Shown here piece by piece: positions 1 to 4,395 of a stretch of 5,427 bases of DNA (the first letter of the stretch is position 1; each line of letters begins with the position of its first letter). The stretch is from positions 1-5,427 of the forward strand of contig JAJCXU010000038.1 of NCBI GenBank assembly GCA_029263275.1, written 5' to 3'. The notes below the pieces were generated by a model that was given only the letters and a program-made list of their open reading frames with translations, was not told the origin of the DNA and did not search any database. Both the position numbers and the translations under genes were made by a program. Source of the DNA: Ilumatobacter sp. (lineage in GTDB: Bacteria > Actinomycetota > Acidimicrobiia > Acidimicrobiales > Ilumatobacteraceae).

Positions 1-122
1 TGATCGACGATCTCGTCGACTCGGGGTGGACCCTCACCGAGACCGGGCGACTGCTGTCTCGGAGCGGGAGTGGGCCGGTCTACCCTCTGGTATTGGCGGT
101 CAGCACGGGCCGCCGGACCTGA
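1..122 (+). CDS. C-terminal end of a phosphoribosyltransferase-domain protein, probably RecQ-family DNA helicase (partial)
   Basis: The reading frame is open from the window edge (first full codon at 3) to TGA at 120-122 and gives 39 residues. It begins IDDLVDSGWTLTETGRLL, which matches the type I phosphoribosyltransferase PRPP-binding loop (hydrophobic residues, then DD, three residues, S/T-G-x-T). The incomplete first codon ends in TG, so the preceding residue is Leu, Val or Met, as expected for the strand before that loop. The tail GPVYPLVLA is the usual final strand. From memory, the DSGWT variant followed by a short hydrophobic ending is typical of actinobacterial RecQ-like helicases carrying a C-terminal PRTase domain. 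The helicase part lies outside the window, so that identity is inferred; a ComF-like or stand-alone PRTase is the main alternative. The next gene starts 14 bases downstream on the same strand, suggesting an operon. Confidence 0.6.
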   Translation, partial: IDDLVDSGWTLTETGRLLSRSGSGPVYPLVLAVSTGRRT

Positions 123-136
123 CCGATGATGCTGCG

Positions 137-1054
137 ATGACCGCCGACCACGCCGACACCGTTCGAGCCGCTCTCCTGCTGAGCAATCGACTCACTCGCG
201 TCGACGTCGCACCGTTGAAGGCACGCGAATTCTGGTCACTCGTCGACCGAACCGATGCCCTCGACATCGAACTCGGCCAGCTGCTGCACGAGCCGGCACT
301 GTGCGATTCGATCGCCACCGATGATGTCCCGGCCGCCAGGGTTCGCTCGCTCCTCGATGCAATGCGCGCCTTCGCCTTCGAAGTCGAGCGACTCGACGAG
401 TCGGGCGTCCACATCATCGCAGCCCTCGACGCACGCTTCCCGCAGATCCTCCGCGACCGAATGGGCCACGGCTGCCCGCCACATCTCTTCGCGGCCGGAG
501 CGATCGATGCGTTGTCTCACTCATCGCTCTCCATCGTGGGTGACGGCGATGTGGACGATCGAGCCGCCGCAACCGCGCGACACGCTGTTGCAGCAGCGGT
601 CGTGGCCGACTGGTCGGTGTCGATTCCCGACACCGATCATCCCGGCGATCTTGCCGCAGTCGCCATCGACGAAGCCCTCGCATGTGAGGCAACGACCGTG
701 GTGCTCAGCGCTGCCGGCATCAACCAAGTCGCTCGGCAACCTGACATCCGCAAGCTGGTTCAGAGCAACGCCATCTGCTTGGCCAGTCCGTTCGCACCCG
801 ACGCGGCCGCGAGCGGAGCTGCCTCACGAGCTCGCGACTCGATGTTGCATTCGCTCGGCTCACTCACCCTGGTCGTGTCGTGCGCCGACGGAACCGGCCC
901 GGCCTGGGCGGCCGCGTTCGCGGCAGTCGAACGCGAACCGGCGTCCGTGGTCACCGTGGTCGACGCTGATGCGCCACCCGGCAATCGGGCTCTCGCCGAC
1001 CTCGGCGCGCACCAGCTCGCGTCGATCGACGAACTGCACGAACTCTTGGTCTGA
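137..1054 (+). CDS. DprA/Smf-like Rossmann-fold protein, divergent
   Basis: A 305-residue protein with the layout of DNA-processing protein A (DprA/Smf), which in transformable bacteria binds incoming single-stranded DNA and loads RecA. An N-terminal helical region (about 1-85) precedes the typical entry motif GVHIIAALDARFPQILRD (90-107) and a PPHLFAAG segment. The Rossmann-like part follows: SIVGDGDVDDRA (132-143), TVVLSAAGINQVA (187-199), RARDSMLHSLGSLTLVV (231-247), DGTGPAWAAAF (251-261) and PGNRALADLGAHQLASIDELHELL (281-304). These align in order with the canonical VGSR, Gld.vYP, RNRiiagLs..vvVvE, SGsl.TA..A and PG..G.n.LI..GA blocks. However, GSR is replaced by GDG, RNR by RAR, and the SGlA.GID region by VSIPDTDHPGD. 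ATG 137 was chosen because the only other in-frame start (GTG 26) lies inside the upstream gene and adds unrelated residues. No clear Shine-Dalgarno site is visible, so translation may depend on the upstream gene. It could be a DprA paralogue with an altered ligand or partner rather than a transformation factor. Confidence 0.7.
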   Translation: MTADHADTVRAALLLSNRLTRVDVAPLKAREFWSLVDRTDALDIELGQLLHEPALCDSIATDDVPAARVRSLLDAMRAFAFEVERLDESGVHIIAALDARFPQILRDRMGHGCPPHLFAAGAIDALSHSSLSIVGDGDVDDRAAATARHAVAAAVVADWSVSIPDTDHPGDLAAVAIDEALACEATTVVLSAAGINQVARQPDIRKLVQSNAICLASPFAPDAAASGAASRARDSMLHSLGSLTLVVSCADGTGPAWAAAFAAVEREPASVVTVVDADAPPGNRALADLGAHQLASIDELHELLV

Positions 1055-1078
1055 CGACGAAACCACGCCGCGGATGAC

Positions 1079-1091
1079 GTACCTGAGGTAC
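1079..1091. promoter_or_regulatory. 13-base perfect palindrome upstream of the lipoprotein gene
   Basis: GTACCT-G-AGGTAC is a perfect inverted repeat with six-base arms around one central base, in the 83-base gap before the lipoprotein gene. It could be an operator half-site pair. It also contains GAGGT, a possible Shine-Dalgarno core for the alternative GTG start at 1099. A palindrome of this size is expected about once by chance in a window this long, so the functional call is weak. Confidence 0.2.
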
Positions 1092-1137
1092 AACTTCGGT
1101 GACGACCTGCACCCTGCGGGCACACATCGGGAGCACC

Positions 1138-2388
1138 ATGTACACGACACAATTCATCAGCGCCATCGCGGCCACCTCGCTCGCACTGGCGGCGTGCGGC
1201 GGATCATCGACCGGCACCAGCTCCGACACGCAGGCACCCGACGACACCACGGCGACCTCGGATGCTCCCCCACCCGACACGCAGGCACCCGTTGAGACCA
1301 CAGCCGCAGCGCAACCTCCGGCGACAGAGCCACCAGCAACCGATGCGCCAACCACCACGGTCGCCCCGGCGCCGGACCCCTTCGATCTCACCGCGCTGCC
1401 TGACCTGGTCGCGGCCGCGCATGCCGCGGTCAGTGATTCGACGATCGACCCGTTCGGGGCCGTCGACGACATCGTCGGGTTCCCCGTTCCGATTCCAGTT
1501 CCTGACGGCTCGTCACTGCTGCAGTTCGACGCGATCCTGTCGTTCGTCGGCGAGGACGGGAACACCGGGTGGAATGCGCGCTACGACGTGGTGGCCCCCG
1601 GAGGCGTGGTCGACGACATCGATCTCGAACTCGACGGCAACGGCCCCGGGTCGCAGCAGCTCATCGACATCTTCGACCCGATCATGACCGACCTCGGCTT
1701 CGAACGGAAGAACAGCACCGCTTCGGACCCGGGCGACCGCGGCGGCCCGAGCTCGGTGAACCACGTCTATGTCACCGCCGATCCAACGTGGGACGTCAAC
1801 GGCGTCGAAGCGACACTCGATCCCCTGTTCATCTGGTCGACCGAGGACATCAACGGCTGGGCCTACGACGACGCCCGGGCGGAACTGGCTGGCTACACGG
1901 TCGACATCGGGTTCGACACGGCGACCAGCGACTCGACACCGTTCCCACTCGCCGACGCCGTCATCGCTGCCTTTCCGCTCGCCGACGGACTGACGCTGAG
2001 TGACCTGTCGATCAGCTTCCGCGGGCGTTCCGCCTCCTCGTTCTCGATTGACAAGGGCGAGAACTACCTCGACGTGGTCATCACCTGGGAAGCACCCGCC
2101 GCGGCGCTCGACGACATCGTCGCGTTCTACGCCGACCCGGCCACCGCGTTCACCGACGAAGCGGTGTTCATGGCCGGCGAGGACGACTTCTTCAACGAGG
2201 GCACCATTGGACGGACCGAGCCCTACGTGTACGACGGCACCGACACCCGCCTCGACCTGCTACTCCTCCAGCAATACGGGGCACTGTTCGGCATCGACGC
2301 CAGCGACGATGGAATCGAGCCGGTGCAAGTGCGTCTCGACATCGAGCTCAACCCGAACGACGTGCAGCTCGCCCTCCCCGCCGACTGA
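1138..2388 (+). CDS. Secreted lipoprotein with acidic tandem-domain body, function unknown
   Basis: A 416-residue predicted lipoprotein. Residues 1-20 are a short signal peptide ending in the lipobox LALAAC, so Cys20 should be lipidated and the mature protein anchored outside the membrane. Residues 21-80 are a Thr/Pro/Ala/Asp-rich disordered linker. The body (about 109-416) is strongly acidic and seems to hold two similar modules. The first starts FPVPIPVPDGSSL (115-127) and the second FPLADGLTLSDL (279-290). Each runs through a Y-V/L-D-V type strand and a helical FDPIMTDLGF or FYADPATAF segment, and ends in alternating hydrophobic-acidic strands (YTVDIGFD; VQVRLDIEL). Such 'PxPDG ... FY ... 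G[WF]' modules recur in actinobacterial lipoproteins, but I cannot name a family. ATG 1138 has GGGAG four bases upstream. GTG 1099, preceded by GAGGT at better spacing, would add 13 residues including an Arg otherwise lacking in the n-region, so the start is uncertain. It ends facing the minus-strand operon. Confidence 0.75.
   Translation: MYTTQFISAIAATSLALAACGGSSTGTSSDTQAPDDTTATSDAPPPDTQAPVETTAAAQPPATEPPATDAPTTTVAPAPDPFDLTALPDLVAAAHAAVSDSTIDPFGAVDDIVGFPVPIPVPDGSSLLQFDAILSFVGEDGNTGWNARYDVVAPGGVVDDIDLELDGNGPGSQQLIDIFDPIMTDLGFERKNSTASDPGDRGGPSSVNHVYVTADPTWDVNGVEATLDPLFIWSTEDINGWAYDDARAELAGYTVDIGFDTATSDSTPFPLADAVIAAFPLADGLTLSDLSISFRGRSASSFSIDKGENYLDVVITWEAPAAALDDIVAFYADPATAFTDEAVFMAGEDDFFNEGTIGRTEPYVYDGTDTRLDLLLLQQYGALFGIDASDDGIEPVQVRLDIELNPNDVQLALPAD
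1223..1291 (+). repeat. In-frame 18-base direct repeat in the lipoprotein linker
   Basis: CCGACACGCAGGCACCCG occurs at 1223-1240 and again, identically, at 1274-1291. The period of 51 bases is 17 codons, so both copies encode the same peptide (DTQAP). The repeat lies in the low-complexity linker after the lipobox and probably reflects slippage or tandem duplication in a region under weak constraint. Confidence 0.7.
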
Positions 2389-2407
2389 CGCAGCACGAAC
2401 CGTCCGC

Positions 2408-2461
2408 CGCCGTTTTCATGTGAGCACAAGCGCTGTCCGACGGACCATGTCCTCACACGAA
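2408..2461. repeat. 54-base direct repeat, copy 1, containing a 47-base imperfect palindrome
   Basis: This copy is identical base for base to 2469-2522. Positions 2415-2461 fold on themselves around position 2438 with about 17 Watson-Crick pairs of 23. The outer arms are TTC/GAA and TGTGAG (2419-2424) with CTCACA (2452-2457), then ACA with TGT. Around the centre is the smaller perfect palindrome GTCCGACGGAC (2435-2445), and GGAC at 2442 can instead pair with GTCC at 2449. It lies in the convergent gap between the lipoprotein and oxidoreductase genes, where REP-like palindromes and bidirectional terminators commonly sit. No T-run follows the hairpin on either strand, so it is not a standard intrinsic terminator. 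Confidence 0.85.
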
Positions 2462-2468
2462 GAGTGCG

Positions 2469-2522
2469 CGCCGTTTTCATGTGAGCACAAGCGCTGTCCG
2501 ACGGACCATGTCCTCACACGAA
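2469..2522. repeat. 54-base direct repeat, copy 2, containing a 47-base imperfect palindrome
   Basis: This is the second perfect copy, 61 bases after the first and separated from it by seven bases (GAGTGCG, 2462-2468). Its palindrome spans 2476-2522. The bases just after it (CGGTGCTGGCG) loosely resemble the inter-repeat bases, so the unit may really be about 61 bases long. The oxidoreductase stop codon is 16 bases further on. The perfect identity points to recent duplication or to selection on both copies. Confidence 0.85.
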
Positions 2523-2538
2523 CGGTGCTGGCGGCGGA

Positions 2539-3423
2539 TCAGGCGGGCATGACCTTCGCGGCGAAACCAGCCATTTTGTCTGCGGCCTCACCTGGGGCAC
2601 CAGCGAACATGAAGGCGGGAACGATGAGGCGATGAATGCCCCACGACGCCGCTTCGTCGACTGCTGCGGCGGGGTCGTCACCGAAGATGCCCGGATGTAC
2701 ACCGGTCATGTCGAGCGCCTCGGGGTCGCGGCCATTGTCCGCAGCGGTCTGGCGTGCGATGTCCATCAGCTCAGCCATGTTGCCCTTGCCGGGGAAGAAG
2801 CCGTCACCCATCCGGCCGGCACGCTTGGCTGCAGCCTCGCTGTGGCCCCCGATGTGAATCGGAACCGAACCGTTGGTCGGCTTCGGATTCGATGACAGGT
2901 TCTCGAAGTTGATGAATACGCCCTCGTAGGAGTCTCCGTCCGCCTGCCAAAGCTCGCGCATGACGTCGGCGTACTCCTCGGTGCGATGGGTGCGCCGTTC
3001 CCACGGGACGTCGAGCGCTTCGAACTCCTCGCGCAGCCAACCGATGCCGATGCCGAGCATCAGGCGCCCACCGGACATCGAGTCGAGCGTGGCGACTTCC
3101 TTGGCGTAGGTGACGGGATGCCGCTCGGGCAACAGCGAGATACCTGTTGCGAGCTTCAACGTGGTCGTGTGCGCTGCCGCATAGGCCAGCCAGATCAGCG
3201 GATCCGGGATGGGGCTGTCGCCCGATCCGGGCATCTTGCCGTCGGGTGCGTACGGGTACGTCGACTCGTACCCCTCGGGGTACACGATGTGCTCCACGGT
3301 CCAGAGCGACTCGAACCCCGCACCCTCGGCGGCCTTCGCGATCTCGATGGCACCGGCGCCCGACGCGAAGGGGTTGGTATTGGCAAAGGCGATTCCGTAC
3401 TTCATCCCGGCATCTTGCTCCAT
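2539..3423 (-). CDS. F420-dependent LLM-class oxidoreductase (Rv2161c-like)
   Basis: A 294-residue luciferase-like monooxygenase family protein, a TIM barrel that in actinobacteria usually uses reduced coenzyme F420 rather than FMN. Visible family blocks are KYGIAFANTNPFA (8-20), SLWTVEHIVYP (39-49), LATGISLLPERHPV (91-104), MSGGRLMLGIGIGW (116-129) continuing into REEFEALDVPWERRTHRTEEY (131-151), and PIHIGGHSEAAAKRAGRMGD (188-207). The length and this set of blocks fit the 'probable F420-dependent oxidoreductase, Rv2161c family' group. Members are mostly uncharacterised, so the substrate cannot be stated. There is no signal peptide, so it is cytoplasmic. The start ATG at 3423 overlaps the upstream gene's stop as TGATG, indicating translational coupling. 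An internal ATG at 3405 (MKYGIAF) matches the usual family N-terminus and could be the true start. Confidence 0.88.
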   Translation of the reverse strand: MEQDAGMKYGIAFANTNPFASGAGAIEIAKAAEGAGFESLWTVEHIVYPEGYESTYPYAPDGKMPGSGDSPIPDPLIWLAYAAAHTTTLKLATGISLLPERHPVTYAKEVATLDSMSGGRLMLGIGIGWLREEFEALDVPWERRTHRTEEYADVMRELWQADGDSYEGVFINFENLSSNPKPTNGSVPIHIGGHSEAAAKRAGRMGDGFFPGKGNMAELMDIARQTAADNGRDPEALDMTGVHPGIFGDDPAAAVDEAASWGIHRLIVPAFMFAGAPGEAADKMAGFAAKVMPA

Positions 3424-3836
3424 CAGGGCGCAGCGCGGTCGAGTCGGGCCAGGAGCACATCGACTTCGTTGAGGCTGTCGGTGAGTTGCGCGTGCACCCG
3501 GCCGAGCGCCACACGAACTTCGTCGAGATCGTCTGGCGAGGTCGGTTCATCACCGTGGCCGACGATCAGCCACGACAGGCTCACGCCCAAGATGCCGGCA
3601 AGGGCGGTCAGTCGATTGCTACGCGGCGAGGCGAGGCCGCCTTCCCACTTGTCCACCGTCGACACCTTGACGCCCAATTGGTTGGCGATGTCGGTCTGCG
3701 TGCGTCCGGCGGCGACTCGGGCGTCAGCGATGCGCGCCCCGAGGTCGCTGGCCGAGTCCTCGATGCCTCGAGGTTGCGCTTCGGGATCGCCATCGAGGAA
3801 GCGGTGCAGTGAGTTGGTTGGGTGCTGATCGGCCAT
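3423..3836 (-). CDS. XRE-family helix-turn-helix transcriptional regulator
   Basis: A 137-residue protein with a Cro/C1-type helix-turn-helix at about residues 32-92. LGARIADARVAAGRTQTDIA is followed by NQLGVKVSTVDKWEGGLASP, with TQTDIANQLG as helix 2 and VSTVDKWEGG as the recognition helix. The domain ends in the common GVSLSWLIVGHGD segment. Residues 1-31 are polar and probably disordered. Residues 101-133 form a heptad-like helix (VRVALGRVHAQLTDSLNEVDVLL) that could dimerise. ATG 3836 was chosen because it closely precedes the domain. In-frame ATGs at 3869 and 3923 would add low-quality sequence and overlap the likely promoter. The stop overlaps the oxidoreductase start, so the two are co-translated, and the regulator probably controls its own operon and possibly the divergent gene. 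Its effector is unknown. Confidence 0.85.
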   Translation of the reverse strand: MADQHPTNSLHRFLDGDPEAQPRGIEDSASDLGARIADARVAAGRTQTDIANQLGVKVSTVDKWEGGLASPRSNRLTALAGILGVSLSWLIVGHGDEPTSPDDLDEVRVALGRVHAQLTDSLNEVDVLLARLDRAAP

Positions 3837-3864
3837 TCCTACATCCAGGTGTTGCGGGCTCTCG

Positions 3865-3893
3865 ACCATACGGAGCGAACCACGCGCCGACAA
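3865..3893 (-). promoter_or_regulatory. Candidate sigma-70-type promoter for the regulator/oxidoreductase operon
   Basis: On the minus strand, TTGTCG (3893-3888) and TATGGT (3870-3865) are separated by exactly 17 bases. Each matches four of six bases of the housekeeping -35 and -10 consensus. Transcription would begin near 3858 and leave a leader of about 20 bases before ATG 3836. A small perfect palindrome, CTGTGACAG (3904-3912), lies just upstream and could be an operator. This is a match by eye only. Confidence 0.3.
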
Positions 3894-3937
3894 CGGACCA
3901 TCTCTGTGACAGTGCGCATTCATGATGTTCTCAGATC

Positions 3938-3944
3938 AAGGAGG
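3938..3944 (+). promoter_or_regulatory. Strong Shine-Dalgarno site setting the start at 3951
   Basis: AAGGAGG is a full-strength match to the 16S rRNA tail, with six bases between it and ATG 3951. It is the best ribosome binding site in the window. It rules out the upstream in-frame start at 3822, which would lie inside the divergent regulator gene. Confidence 0.85.
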
Positions 3945-3950
3945 ATCGAC

Positions 3951-4364
3951 ATGTTGGTACTGGTGGCAACGAACGAACTGCAAGGAACCGCCGACGGCGA
4001 CTATGCGTGCACCGTCGAGGGCGAATTGGTCACACCCGTGGTCGCGGAGTGCGCTTCGTCTGAGCGCTGCGGGTGCAACGTGGGCTTTCCCGGGCTCGCC
4101 AGCTCGCGGGCGATCACCACGGCGATGGTGGCCGATCTTCCCCACATTTCCGAGACGCAGTTGCGTGATGTCGTCGAAGACTCTCTCGAGCGCGACGGCT
4201 GGTTCGATCTCGTTGGCGAGGCCTGCCGGCACGAACTCGTCGACGAGCACCTCGAATGTATTGCCGCCGTCTGCGCAGCGTTTCCGGTCGGCACCATCGT
4301 CGGCCGGAACGGGTCCCAGGTGTTCAGTCGTTCACCTGAGCTGCCCGATCTCCGAGCGGCGTGA
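3951..4364 (+). CDS. Small cysteine-rich conserved protein of unknown function
   Basis: A 137-residue soluble protein with no signal peptide or membrane segment. It opens MLVLVATNELQGTADGDYAC, with a short strand, then TVEGELVTPVVAEC and a CX5CXC cluster (Cys34, Cys40, Cys42) leading into GFPGLASSRAITTAMVAD. A helical middle follows (ISETQLRDVVEDSLERDGW, 66-84), then HELVDEHLECIAAVCAAFPVGTIVGRNG (94-121). It has seven cysteines (20, 34, 40, 42, 92, 103, 108), high for a cytoplasmic protein of this size, so metal binding or redox sensing is possible. The pattern resembles widespread actinobacterial proteins that open 'VLVATxxTQG' with 'DGELV' and 'CGC' motifs. I recall them as a DUF (possibly DUF7715), but this is unverified. 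It is transcribed divergently from the regulator across a 114-base gap, so the regulator may control it. Confidence 0.75.
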   Translation: MLVLVATNELQGTADGDYACTVEGELVTPVVAECASSERCGCNVGFPGLASSRAITTAMVADLPHISETQLRDVVEDSLERDGWFDLVGEACRHELVDEHLECIAAVCAAFPVGTIVGRNGSQVFSRSPELPDLRAA

Positions 4365-4366
4365 GG

Positions 4367-4395
4367 CCACGCGCTGTGACACACTCAGCACGTGG
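4367..4395 (+). promoter_or_regulatory. Inverted repeat enclosing the GTG start of the downstream gene
   Basis: CCACGCGCTG (4367-4376) and CAGCACGTGG (4386-4395) pair over ten positions with a single C-A mismatch around a nine-base loop. The stem fills the 27-base intergenic gap, and its 3' arm contains the GTG start codon at 4392-4394. In a transcript read through from the upstream gene it would hide the start codon. In DNA it could be an operator. No T-run follows, so it is not an obvious terminator. Confidence 0.45.

Noticed and set aside
26..136. N-terminal extension of the DprA-like gene from GTG 26
   Set aside because: It overlaps the upstream gene's conserved PRPP-loop tail and adds residues unlike any DprA N-terminus.
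255..1295. Long open frame on the plus strand overlapping the DprA-like gene
   Set aside because: It is Ser/Arg/Pro-rich sequence out of frame with the recognisable DprA blocks, a GC-rich shadow.
2408..2522. CRISPR array
   Set aside because: There are only two units, with a seven-base spacer and long palindromic repeats, which do not fit CRISPR repeat-spacer geometry.
2389..2538. Classical Rho-independent terminator between the convergent genes
   Set aside because: The hairpins are present but no T-run follows the stem on either strand.
2986..3828. Open frame of 280 codons antisense to the oxidoreductase and regulator
   Set aside because: It mirrors two well-supported minus-strand genes, is Arg-rich, has no family motifs, and has no ribosome binding site.
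3837..3923. Longer start (ATG 3923 or 3869) for the XRE regulator
   Set aside because: The extra residues lack domain similarity, and the region holds the likely promoter and the divergent gene's leader.
3906..3936. Plus-strand promoter for the cysteine-rich gene (GTGACA with TCAGAT or CATGAT)
   Set aside because: The spacing is wrong or the -10 match is only half, and a start here would sit on the Shine-Dalgarno site.
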